A stretch of DNA of 64,000 nt, from positions 61,443 through 125,442 of the forward strand of contig JANOKS010000071.1 of the NCBI GenBank assembly GCA_031419455.1. Direction: 5' to 3'. Position 1 is the stretch's first letter, and each line of letters opens with the position of its first letter. Positions 10,198-17,801 of this stretch are shown here, one piece after another. Both the position numbers and the translations under genes were made by a program. Below the pieces are notes generated by a model. It saw nothing but the letters and a program-made list of their open reading frames with translations, was not told where the DNA came from and ran no database searches. Source of the stretch: UBA7672 sp031419455. GTDB taxonomy: Bacteria > Pseudomonadota > Alphaproteobacteria > Caulobacterales > Hyphomonadaceae.

Positions 10198-10407
10198 CTA
10201 GTCGCCGGTCTCGGCGTCATCGGGCGAGAAGATCGCCTCGATGCTCAGTTGGAAAAGTCCGGCGATCGTGAAGGCCAGCGGAAGGGAAGGATCGTATCGG
10301 CCGGTCTCGATCGCATTGATGGTCTGGCGCGACACTTTGAGTTTTTCCGCTAGATCCGCCTGGCTCCAGGCACGCTGGGCTCTCAGGACGCGCAGCTGGT
10401 TCTTCAT
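10198..10407 (-). CDS. XRE-family HTH regulator (small, 69 aa)
   Basis: This 69-aa Cro/CI-type DNA-binding protein is essentially one helix-turn-helix domain: LRAQRAWSQADLAEKLKVSR followed by QTINAIETGRYDPSLPLAF. This is the small YozG-like type that usually travels with a membrane protein. Its ATG overlaps the stop of the upstream membrane-protein gene by four bases (ATGA), so the two are translationally coupled. It probably autoregulates through the paired palindromes at 11331-11378 that straddle the operon promoter. Confidence 0.92.
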   Translation of the reverse strand: MKNQLRVLRAQRAWSQADLAEKLKVSRQTINAIETGRYDPSLPLAFTIAGLFQLSIEAIFSPDDAETGD

Positions 10408-11309
10408 GCCGCCCGCCGTTTCGCGCGGGCGTCGCCGGCCATCTTTCCCGTGACAATCGAGGCGGTCACCATCTGCACGAGGGAGATCGTCACGAAGGCT
10501 GCGCCTGCGTCGAAGGCAGGCAGCAGCCCCTGCCCCTCCGCGATGGACCACACAAACGTGCCGATCGTGAACATCACCGCCGAGACGGCATAGGCGTTCA
10601 CAACCTGGTGGCGCTGGAGTTCGTCGAGCTGGTTCCAGACCAGGATGTTGATGAAGACGCAGGCAGCCCCTGCAACGAGCGCAACGATGTTCGGCCCCAG
10701 CGTCGCGCCGTCGCCGGATTGCCGCGCAATTGCCAATGCGATGCATGCGACGCCCAGCGCTGCGAGACCTGCGCTGCTCAGGCCGAAGATCGCGCGCTCA
10801 GGCTTACGGATGTCCATCGCTTCAGGATCGATGTCCGGCTCGATATTGATGGCGTAGGCGGCTGGGGGACCGAAGGCTGCGATTGCCGCCACCATGATCG
10901 CCGTAGCGATCGATATGCCGCCCAGCGTCCAGAGCCCGACGTCGATCACCGAAGGCTCGGCAAGCGGCCCGTTGATCGCTTCGATCGCTGCGGGCACACC
11001 GACCAGCAGATCCATGCAGTAGCCGGTGAAGAACCCCGCCACGCCGCCAAGTAGTGCATAGATGATCCAGCGGATCATTTTCGTCCGGCCCTTGCCCAGC
11101 GCCTGGCCAAGAAGGACCGCGCTGACGATCAGCACCACGGGGAGCACGTGGACGGCGAGGCGGGCTACAAGGTCCGGCAGGCCGATCTCGGCGAGCCGCG
11201 CCAGCACCTTGGGTGTCGGCTGCCCCGTTGCCGAAAGCAGGACCGCGCCGATGCCGATGGTGATCACACCGGCCGACCTTCGCGGCGATTTTGAAGCTTC
11301 AGGTGACAT
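10404..11309 (-). CDS. Polytopic membrane protein paired with the XRE regulator
   Basis: This 301-aa inner-membrane protein has about seven hydrophobic segments (near residues 14-30, 48-68, 80-105, 125-150, 172-195, 205-222, 240-290). No transport or enzyme motif is recognised. It is the first gene of a two-gene operon with the small XRE regulator, an arrangement common in alphaproteobacteria in which the membrane protein may sense stress and the regulator controls the pair. The ATG at 11309 lies about 24 bases downstream of the predicted transcription start, with AAAGGGG as a plausible ribosome site. Confidence 0.8.
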   Translation of the reverse strand: MSPEASKSPRRSAGVITIGIGAVLLSATGQPTPKVLARLAEIGLPDLVARLAVHVLPVVLIVSAVLLGQALGKGRTKMIRWIIYALLGGVAGFFTGYCMDLLVGVPAAIEAINGPLAEPSVIDVGLWTLGGISIATAIMVAAIAAFGPPAAYAINIEPDIDPEAMDIRKPERAIFGLSSAGLAALGVACIALAIARQSGDGATLGPNIVALVAGAACVFINILVWNQLDELQRHQVVNAYAVSAVMFTIGTFVWSIAEGQGLLPAFDAGAAFVTISLVQMVTASIVTGKMAGDARAKRRAA

Positions 11310-11330
11310 GACAAACCCCTTTGTCGTTTG

Positions 11331-11378
11331 GTAAAGCGTATTTTACATGACGGCCCCAAGAAGTCAAGTGTGTTTTAC
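11331..11378 (-). promoter_or_regulatory. Sigma-70 promoter overlapped by two 16-bp palindromic operators
   Basis: On the minus strand TTGACT (11362-11367) and TAAAAT (11340-11345) are spaced by 16 bases, a strong housekeeping-type promoter. Two related 16-mers, GTAAAGCGTATTTTAC at 11331-11346 (arms GTAAA/TTTAC) and GTCAAGTGTGTTTTAC at 11363-11378, match at 13 of 16 positions. They are exactly 32 bp apart, about three helical turns. One covers the -10 and the other covers the -35. This layout suggests autorepression by the XRE protein encoded in the operon. Confidence 0.78.
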
Positions 11379-11589
11379 AAGATATCGTGCGTGCTTGTCC
11401 TTTATCAGCTTATGAATTTGCGAAAACCGGCAAAAGGCCGGGCCGCTGAGCGCCGCATGCGGTTTGCCCCCGCCCGTTTCAGACACGCGACGCGCGAAGT
11501 TCCGATTCGCTTTTCGCAAAACGGCGGTGCAGGATTTCTTCACAGGGCTGAGCCTCCACAAGAGAGGCGGGTTGTGTGGGTCAGGTGGG

Positions 11590-11823
11590 ATGAAGTTTCG
11601 CGACGTTCTCAACAGCGATCACCTTCTGCTGGTCGCCTGCCATGATTGCGGCGGCAAGACGCCGCTCGATCCTGCGCCCATCGCGCTGCGTGTGGGCGTG
11701 CAGACGGACATTGCGGCGGTGACGCCGGAGCTGCACTGCCCCGTCTGCGGCTCCGCCGACATCACGCTCGGCATCCACTCTCCCGTCGCATCGCGCGAGG
11801 GCGTTCCGCAGCTTGCGAAATAG
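11590..11823 (+). CDS. Small zinc-ribbon-like protein
   Basis: This 77-aa protein starts at ATG 11590 after AGGTGGG. Two CxxC pairs, ACHDCGG (near residue 18) and LHCPVCGS (near residue 51), make a likely zinc ribbon. Nothing identifies its partner. It lies upstream of the enoyl-CoA hydratase gene, 76 bases away, and the link may not be functional. The rest of the 11379-11589 interval shows no further gene. Confidence 0.7.
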   Translation: MKFRDVLNSDHLLLVACHDCGGKTPLDPAPIALRVGVQTDIAAVTPELHCPVCGSADITLGIHSPVASREGVPQLAK

Positions 11824-11899
11824 GATGTCGATCGACGCGCGCTTGCGTGCGCGATTCCGCGGTCCTATCCCTGACCGACAACAAACAGGGAGATGCGCC

Positions 11900-12697
11900 A
11901 TGGCCGACCTTATCGAGACAAAGCAGGACGGCGTCGCCATCCTCACGATGAACCGGCCCGAGGCGCGCAACGCGCTGTCGCAACCCATGCTCGGCGCGCT
12001 GCTCGAAGCGCTGCCGCGTCTGGCGGCGGATCCAGACGTGGGCGCGATCGTCATCACCGGTGCGGGCAATGCCTTCTGCGCCGGGGGCGACGTGAAGGGC
12101 TTTGCGGCGACTGAAGGCGGCGCAAACGGTGGCCGGTCGCCGGAGCAATCGGCGCACGCCCTGCGCCAGAGCATGGAAGTGTCGCGCTGGCTGCACGACA
12201 TGCCGAAGATCACCATTGCGTCCATTCCCGGCGCAGCGGCAGGCGCGGGTCTCTCGATTGCGCTGGCGTGCGATTTCCGGATTGCGGCGCGCGGCGCGAA
12301 GATTACCACGGCCTTTGCGAAGGTCGGCCTGTCAGGCGATTTCGGCGGTACGTACTTCCTCACGCAACTCGTCGGCTCGGCGAAAGCGAAGGAGCTTTAC
12401 CTGCTCTCCGACGTGATCCTCGCCGAAGAGGCCGAGCGCCTTGGCGTCGTGAACCGCGCGGTCGATCCGAAGGAGCTTGAGGCCGAGACGATGGCGCTCG
12501 CCAAACGCTTCGCCAATGGCGCGCGCATCACGCAGGGGCTGATGAAGCGTAACCTCAACATCGCCGAGAAGGGCGACATGCTGCTCTCCTTCGACACCGA
12601 GGCGCTGAACCATTCGCGCTCCGCTCAGACAGCGGACCATGCCGAAGCCGCAAAGGCATTCGTCGAGAAGCGCGCGCCCGTGTTCAAGGGCAGCTAG
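11900..12697 (+). CDS. Enoyl-CoA hydratase/isomerase family protein
   Basis: This 265-aa crotonase-fold enzyme acts on acyl-CoA thioesters. The oxyanion-hole regions are visible: NAFCAGGDVKGFA near residue 60 and PGAAAGAGLSIALACDFRIA near residue 112, with family residues such as MNRPEARNALS at the N-terminus. The usual first catalytic Glu region reads STAFAKVGLSGDFGGTY-like (TTAFAKVGLSGDFG), where canonical hydratases have a Glu near the GLxPxxGG motif. The exact reaction (hydratase, isomerase or other) is therefore open. Start ATG 11900 follows CAGGGAGA. The ABC transporter gene begins 6 bases after the stop. Confidence 0.88.
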   Translation: MADLIETKQDGVAILTMNRPEARNALSQPMLGALLEALPRLAADPDVGAIVITGAGNAFCAGGDVKGFAATEGGANGGRSPEQSAHALRQSMEVSRWLHDMPKITIASIPGAAAGAGLSIALACDFRIAARGAKITTAFAKVGLSGDFGGTYFLTQLVGSAKAKELYLLSDVILAEEAERLGVVNRAVDPKELEAETMALAKRFANGARITQGLMKRNLNIAEKGDMLLSFDTEALNHSRSAQTADHAEAAKAFVEKRAPVFKGS

Positions 12698-12703
12698 CAG
12701 CGT

Positions 12704-13603
12704 GTGAGTACGGCGCTCGAAACCACCGGACTCGGCAAGAGCTATGGCGCGGTCACCGCCGTGTCGGCGCTGGATCTCGCGATACCGAAGGGACTGGTCT
12801 ACGGCGTGCTTGGGCCCAACGGTGCGGGCAAGAGCACGCTGCTGCGCATGGTGCTGGGCCTCGTGACGCCGAGCCGCGGCGGGTTCCGCCTGCTGGGCGA
12901 GAACAATGTGAATGCAACGGTCCTGCGCCGTGTCGGCGCGATGATCGAGGCGCCGTCGCTCTATCCGTTCCTGACCGCGCGCGACATGCTGCGGATGGCG
13001 GCGCGGATGTCGGGGTTTAAGGAGCAGGGCCGCGAAGATGCGGTGCTTGCCCGCGTCGGCCTGACGGATGCGGCAGACCGCAAGGCGCGCACATTCTCCA
13101 TGGGCATGCGCCAGCGTCTCGCGCTTGGCGCCGCGCTGCTTGCACGACCTGAACTGCTCATCCTCGACGAGCCCACAAACGGACTCGATCCTGCAGGCAT
13201 CCAGGAGATGCGGACACTTGTGCGCGAGCTTGTCGACAAGGACGGCGTGACGATCATCCTCTCCAGCCACCTGCTGGACGAGGTGGAGAAGGTCTGCGAT
13301 CGCGTCGCTATCCTCAATCATGGCAAGCTGATCGCGGAGGGACGCGTCGCCGATCTTGTCTCGGGCCGCGGCGCGATCTTCATCGCGGCATCGCCGATCG
13401 AGAAAGCGCTGGCCATCGCCGGGCCACGCGCGCGTGCGCACGCCGGAGGCATGAGCGTGGACATTGCGCGCGAGGAAGCCCCTGCCCTCATCCGCGCGCT
13501 CGCTGCCGCAGGCGTCGATGTCTTCGAGGCGCGCTGGCTCACGCAAAGTCTGGAAGACGTATTTCTGTCCAGCACGGCCCCAGACGGCGCGAGCGCGCCA
13601 TGA
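12704..13603 (+). CDS. ABC transporter ATP-binding protein (exporter type)
   Basis: This 299-aa cytoplasmic ATPase subunit has Walker A GPNGAGKST (about residues 38-46), the signature region FSMGMRQRLALG, Walker B LLILDEPTNGLDP and the switch His in IILSSHLLDEVE. The form is that of DrrA/CcmA-like ATPases that work with ABC-2 permeases. GTG 12704 is the start. The stop overlaps the ATG of the permease gene by four bases (ATGA), so the two form a transporter. The substrate is unknown. Confidence 0.92.
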   Translation: MSTALETTGLGKSYGAVTAVSALDLAIPKGLVYGVLGPNGAGKSTLLRMVLGLVTPSRGGFRLLGENNVNATVLRRVGAMIEAPSLYPFLTARDMLRMAARMSGFKEQGREDAVLARVGLTDAADRKARTFSMGMRQRLALGAALLARPELLILDEPTNGLDPAGIQEMRTLVRELVDKDGVTIILSSHLLDEVEKVCDRVAILNHGKLIAEGRVADLVSGRGAIFIAASPIEKALAIAGPRARAHAGGMSVDIAREEAPALIRALAAAGVDVFEARWLTQSLEDVFLSSTAPDGASAP

Positions 13604-14409
13604 TCGGCCAGGCTTTCGGCGCGGAACTCTTCAAGCTGTCGCGCAACCGCTGGTCGCTGTTCTGGGCGTTCGGCTTCATGCCTGTGTTCGCGATCGTCTC
13701 AGGCATCGTGGAGGAGACATCGGTCCGCGCCTATGTCGGCGACCTGCTGCCCTACGCCAACCCGATCCGCTACGCCTATGACGGCCTCGGCACGACGCAG
13801 TCCTCGATCTTTCAGGTGTTCGCCATCGTGGGCGCCGCCATCCTGTTCGCCGGCGAGTATCGCTGGGAAACATGGCGCTCCATCCTCCCGCGCAATGACC
13901 GCACCACCATAATGATTGCCAAGCTGCTGGTCTTCGCGATTGCCGTGGCGGCCAGCATTGTTGCATGCGGGCTCGGCCGCTGGCTCGTCGGGCTCTATGA
14001 CGCGATGCTGACCGGACAGGCAGACTCATCAGCAAATCCCTTGCTCGGCCTGCTCACCGGCTTCAGCGCAGCTTTCCTGCAGCTCATGGTCACCGGGACC
14101 CTGGTGATGCTTGTGGCGGTGGTCTCCCGTTCGCTGATGGCGGCTGTTGTCGGACCTCTGGTTATCCTGGTGGCGGTCGACTTGTCGGCCATCCGCTTCC
14201 GGCTGGAGACGGGCGAGCTGTGGCTTGCGGCGCTGCCGAATTTCGCCGGCCGCGCCATGCGCGAACTCGGACTTGCGGTGATGGGAGAGCCCGACGCGAT
14301 CGGCGTGCACCTCGCCGCGCCGGGCGCGATCGCCATGATGGCGTGGACCGCCTTGCTGGCGATCGCCGCCATTGTCGTGTTCCAGAGACAGGACCTGTCG
14401 CGCGAATAG
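13600..14409 (+). CDS. ABC-2 type transporter permease
   Basis: This 269-aa membrane subunit partners the ATPase encoded just upstream (four-base overlap). Six hydrophobic segments can be placed, near residues 20-40, 65-85, 100-125, 150-180, 183-200 and 240-262, the layout expected of ABC-2 permeases. Nothing indicates the cargo. Confidence 0.85.
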   Translation: MIGQAFGAELFKLSRNRWSLFWAFGFMPVFAIVSGIVEETSVRAYVGDLLPYANPIRYAYDGLGTTQSSIFQVFAIVGAAILFAGEYRWETWRSILPRNDRTTIMIAKLLVFAIAVAASIVACGLGRWLVGLYDAMLTGQADSSANPLLGLLTGFSAAFLQLMVTGTLVMLVAVVSRSLMAAVVGPLVILVAVDLSAIRFRLETGELWLAALPNFAGRAMRELGLAVMGEPDAIGVHLAAPGAIAMMAWTALLAIAAIVVFQRQDLSRE

Positions 14410-14710
14410 CAGCGGCACGACGCGAGCGCGTTGCGGGGCGCGCCTCTTGCTATAGTTGGCGGACTACAACGATGCACGGCCGCGCTGCGAACGGTTCGCA
14501 GAAATGCGCGGCCCACTCGCGCAAGCGTGTTTCCTCCCGGCTGAGATTTCGCGTGAGCGCTCGCTCGCCGTCATTGGCGTTCACCAAACTGCGCGCTATG
14601 GATTCCCGCAAGACGTGCACCCGCATTGCGTGGCGTACGTGCGTCGCGGGTTAGAAACTGGGCGGAGGAACCGGAACGTCTTTTCCGGAAACACGCCCGC
14701 GGAGCTCCAA
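14410..14710. other. Intergenic region before the molybdenum hydroxylase genes
   Basis: This 301-bp stretch separates the ABC permease stop from the ATG of the 2Fe-2S subunit. The reading frame of the small subunit stays open upstream, but the translated segment does not look like a ferredoxin-domain extension, so I leave it non-coding. It contains a TATAGT hexamer at about 14450 that could be a -10 box, with no clear -35. Confidence 0.4.
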
Positions 14711-15193
14711 ATGACAACCTACACACTCAACGTGAACGGGAAGACCCAGACGGTCGATGTGGACGGCGCAATGCCGCTCCTGTGGGTCCTGCGGGACAAG
14801 CTCGACCTGAAGGGCACGAAATTCGGCTGCGGCGTCGCGATGTGCGGCGCGTGCACCGTGCATCTCGACGGCGAGGTCGCGCGCGCGTGCGTGACGCCGG
14901 TGTCGTCGGTCGGCGCCAAGCGCGTCACCACGATCGAGGCGATTGGCGAGACGAAAACCGGACAGGCAGTCCAGAAGGCATGGCTCGACGTCGACGTCAT
15001 GCAGTGCGGCTACTGCCAGGCGGGACAGGTGATGGCGGCGACCGCCCTCATCAACAAGAACCCCAAACCCAACGACAGGGACATCGACATTGCGATGCAG
15101 GGCAATGCCTGCCGCTGTGGCACCTATGTCCGCATCCGCGAGGCCATCAAGACGGCCGCGGGCGTCGATATCAAAGACACGCGGGAGGTCTGA
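14711..15193 (+). CDS. (2Fe-2S)-binding subunit of a molybdenum hydroxylase, IorA-like
   Basis: This 160-aa small subunit of a xanthine-oxidase-family enzyme is of the two-subunit isoquinoline 1-oxidoreductase type. A plant-type 2Fe-2S site is formed by CGVAMCGACTVHLDG (about residues 39-53). A second, helical 2Fe-2S site is formed by CGYCQAGQVM and NACRCGTYVRI. Electrons released at the molybdenum centre pass through these clusters. ATG 14711 is chosen because the ferredoxin fold begins at once. The large subunit follows after 3 bases. There is no FAD subunit nearby, as expected for Ior-type enzymes, which pass electrons to a c-type cytochrome or similar acceptor. Confidence 0.93.
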   Translation: MTTYTLNVNGKTQTVDVDGAMPLLWVLRDKLDLKGTKFGCGVAMCGACTVHLDGEVARACVTPVSSVGAKRVTTIEAIGETKTGQAVQKAWLDVDVMQCGYCQAGQVMAATALINKNPKPNDRDIDIAMQGNACRCGTYVRIREAIKTAAGVDIKDTREV

Positions 15194-15196
15194 GCC

Positions 15197-17473
15197 ATGG
15201 CTGACGGCAACATCACCATCAACACATCGCGCCGCTTCTTCCTGCTCGCTGCAGGCAGCGGCCTCGTTCTCGCAGGCTGCGTGACCCCGTCCGACACGAC
15301 GGACGGCGCACCTGCCATCGCCGCCGAAGCTGCGAAGCCGGCGGCCCCCGTCGTCGACATGAACACCTTCGTCGCGATCTCGCCCGATGGCACGATCCGC
15401 ATCATCGCGAAGAACCCGGAGATCGGTCAGGGCATCAAGACGATGCTGCCCATGCTGGTCGCCGAAGAACTCGACGCCGACTGGTCCAGGGTCGTCATCG
15501 AGCAGGCCGATGCGGACGCCAAGTACACGGATCGGGCGTTCGGCGGCGGCCAGATCGCCGGCGGCTCCTTCGCCACGCCGCAGCACTGGATTCCACAGCG
15601 CCAGATCGGCGCGGCTGCGCGCCACATGCTGATCCAGGCAGCGGCCGCGCGCCTCGGCAAGCCGGTGGAGGAATTCACCACCGAGCCGTCGATGGTCGTC
15701 CACGCCGCCACGAACACGAGGATCGCCTATGGCGACCTCGTCAACGACGCCGCCAAGCTGACGCCGCCTGACCCGGCGACGCTGAAGATGAAGGACGCGA
15801 AGGATTATCGTCTCATCGGCAAGCCGATGCGCAACTGGGACTCGCCGAAGATCGTTCGCGGCGAGCCCATCTTCGGCATCGACGTCAAAGTCGATGGCAT
15901 GAAGTACGCCTACTTCGAGAAATGCGCCGTGTTCGGCGGCAAGGTCGTCTCGGCCAATGTCGACGAGATCAAGGCCCTGCCCGGCATCGTCGATGCGTTC
16001 GTCGTGAAACAGGTCGGCAACCTCGCCACCAAGATGGGCCTGCTCGATGGCGTCGCCATCGTGGCGGACGATTGGTGGACCGCGAAGGAAGCCGGCAAGA
16101 AGCTGAAGATCACCTGGGACGAAGGCGTCTCGAAGGATGAATCGACCGCCCAGTACGACGCCAAGGCCGCCGAACTGGCCAAGGGCGCGCCGCAACAGAG
16201 CCTCTCCAAGCTCGGCGACGCAGCCGCTGCGCTCAAGGCCGCAGCAAAGACGGTGGAAGGCAGCTACACCTATCCCTTCCTCGTCCACGCGCCGATGGAG
16301 CCGATGAACTGCACGGCCCATGCAAAGGCGGATGGCACGGTGGAAGTCTGGGCGCCGACACAGCGTCCTGACATGGGCGCGAACGGCGCATTCGGCCTGA
16401 TCCAGAGCGCGCTTGGCGTGGCGAAGGAGAAGATCACGATCCACATGATCCGCTGCGGCGGAGGCTTCGGCCGTCGTCTCGACAACGACTACGCCGTCGA
16501 GGCGGCCGTCATCTCGAAGCAGGCTGGCGGCATCCCGGTCAAGCTGATCTGGACACGTGAGCAGGACACGCAGCACGACCCCTATCGTCCGGGCGGCTAC
16601 CACAACTTCAAGGCCGGCCTCGACAAGGACGGCAAGATGGTGGCGCTGACCAACCACTTCGTCACCTTCGGACGCCCCAACGACACGGGCGTGATGGCGA
16701 TCCTTGCATCGGCCAACTCGCCGCCGCAGGAATTCCCCGCCAACTACATTCCGAACCACGCTTACGACCAGAGCATGATGATGGGCGGCATGCCCACCGG
16801 ACCGCTCCGGGCGCCGACATCCAACGCCGTGTGCTTCGCCTACCAGTCGTTCATCGACGAGGTCGCGCACGCTGCGGCCAAGGACCCGCTGGCCTTCCGT
16901 CAGGAATTGCTCGCCATGCCTGCTCCGGCGGGCGTGACGCGCGCAGGCATGAACCCACAGCGCATGGCCGACGTTCTCCGCATCGTCGGCGAGCGTTCGG
17001 GCTGGGCCAGCCGCGGCAGCTTGCCGAAGGGCACGGGCATGGGCGTCGCGTTCTACTTCTCGCACCAGGGCTATTTCGCCCAGGTCGCAAAAGTGAAGGT
17101 CGAGCAGAACGGTTCGTGGCGCGTGCAGAAGGTCTGGTCGGTGGGCGACGTCGGCGCGACGATCATCAACCCGATCAACGCACACAACCAGGTGCAGGGC
17201 TCGATCGACGACGGCATCTCGGAATTGCACCAGAAGATCACCTTCGACAAAGGCCGGACGGTGCAGTCCAACTTCCAGGACATGCCGCTGCTGCGGATGG
17301 ATTACGCGCCGCAGATCGACAGCCACTTCCACATCACCAGCGGCTCGCCGACCGGCCTCGGCGAACCAGCACTACCACCAGTCCTGCCCGCGGTGACCAA
17401 CGCGATTTACGCCGCGACGGGCAAGCGCATCCGCACGCTTCCCGTGGCCCAGACTGAACTCCGCTGGACCTGA
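15197..17473 (+). CDS. Molybdopterin-binding large subunit, IorB-like (Tat-exported)
   Basis: This 758-aa catalytic subunit has a twin-arginine signal (SRRFFLLAAGSGLVLAGC). The signal also ends in a lipobox, so the enzyme is probably a periplasmic lipoprotein. Molybdopterin-binding stretches include GGGFGRRLDNDYAVEAA and the Arg-containing PTGPLRAPTSNA. The C-terminal LGEPALPP contains the Glu that acts as base in the family. Isoquinoline, aldehydes or other N-heterocycles are possible substrates, and the sequence does not decide. It pairs with the 2Fe-2S subunit upstream. The gene downstream, with a c-type heme, has its own promoter but could accept electrons. Confidence 0.92.
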   Translation: MADGNITINTSRRFFLLAAGSGLVLAGCVTPSDTTDGAPAIAAEAAKPAAPVVDMNTFVAISPDGTIRIIAKNPEIGQGIKTMLPMLVAEELDADWSRVVIEQADADAKYTDRAFGGGQIAGGSFATPQHWIPQRQIGAAARHMLIQAAAARLGKPVEEFTTEPSMVVHAATNTRIAYGDLVNDAAKLTPPDPATLKMKDAKDYRLIGKPMRNWDSPKIVRGEPIFGIDVKVDGMKYAYFEKCAVFGGKVVSANVDEIKALPGIVDAFVVKQVGNLATKMGLLDGVAIVADDWWTAKEAGKKLKITWDEGVSKDESTAQYDAKAAELAKGAPQQSLSKLGDAAAALKAAAKTVEGSYTYPFLVHAPMEPMNCTAHAKADGTVEVWAPTQRPDMGANGAFGLIQSALGVAKEKITIHMIRCGGGFGRRLDNDYAVEAAVISKQAGGIPVKLIWTREQDTQHDPYRPGGYHNFKAGLDKDGKMVALTNHFVTFGRPNDTGVMAILASANSPPQEFPANYIPNHAYDQSMMMGGMPTGPLRAPTSNAVCFAYQSFIDEVAHAAAKDPLAFRQELLAMPAPAGVTRAGMNPQRMADVLRIVGERSGWASRGSLPKGTGMGVAFYFSHQGYFAQVAKVKVEQNGSWRVQKVWSVGDVGATIINPINAHNQVQGSIDDGISELHQKITFDKGRTVQSNFQDMPLLRMDYAPQIDSHFHITSGSPTGLGEPALPPVLPAVTNAIYAATGKRIRTLPVAQTELRWT

Positions 17474-17500
17474 TCCGCTCGCTTTCGGTCAAACTGCAGG

Positions 17501-17533
17501 CGGCCCGGAACCTCGTTCCGGGCCGTTCTGATT
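17501..17533 (+). terminator. Hairpin terminator after the molybdenum hydroxylase operon
   Basis: A perfect 11-bp stem (cggcccggaac / gttccgggccg, loop ctc) is followed by ttctgatt. The T tract is weak, so termination may be partial. Confidence 0.65.
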
Positions 17534-17697
17534 CCATCGCGCAATGAGCGGAAGAGTCCTGCTACCGCTTTCCGTTGCCGTAAGGTCAAAGGAACGCCCT
17601 TTATTGCTTCTCGCTCATTCCGGGGCCTGACATTGCCGCCTGTCGCGTTTGTGACCGGAAATCAGGCAGATTCGAACCCCGAATAGCCCCACCCGCG

Positions 17698-17726
17698 TTG
17701 ACGATTTTTCGCGCCGCAGGGATATT
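17698..17726 (+). promoter_or_regulatory. Predicted sigma-70 promoter for the redoxin/cytochrome fusion gene
   Basis: TTGACG at 17698-17703 and GATATT at 17721-17726 are spaced by exactly 17 bases. The predicted start would leave a leader of about 70 bases before the ATG at 17802. The remaining 17534-17697 sequence holds an ATTCG/CGAAT hairpin but no gene. Confidence 0.6.
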
Positions 17727-17801
17727 GGAAATCTGGATTACATTGCGCCCAGCATTAGGGGCGTGAAGACCCGGAAACCGGGCCCCAGAGGGAGAGCTGG
17801 A

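Noticed and set aside
14456..14710. Longer start for the 2Fe-2S subunit
   Set aside because: The ferredoxin domain begins at residue 1 of ATG 14711 and the upstream peptide has no domain-like sequence.
14651..17332. Long open frame antisense to the molybdenum hydroxylase genes
   Set aside because: Composition is Arg/His/Asp-rich shadow typical of GC-rich DNA; the plus strand encodes clear IorA and IorB motifs.
17660..17690. agattcgaaccccgaat looks like a tRNA T-loop on the minus strand
   Set aside because: The flanking bases do not form a 5-bp T stem and no acceptor, D or anticodon arm can be built. It is a short ATTCG/CGAAT hairpin.
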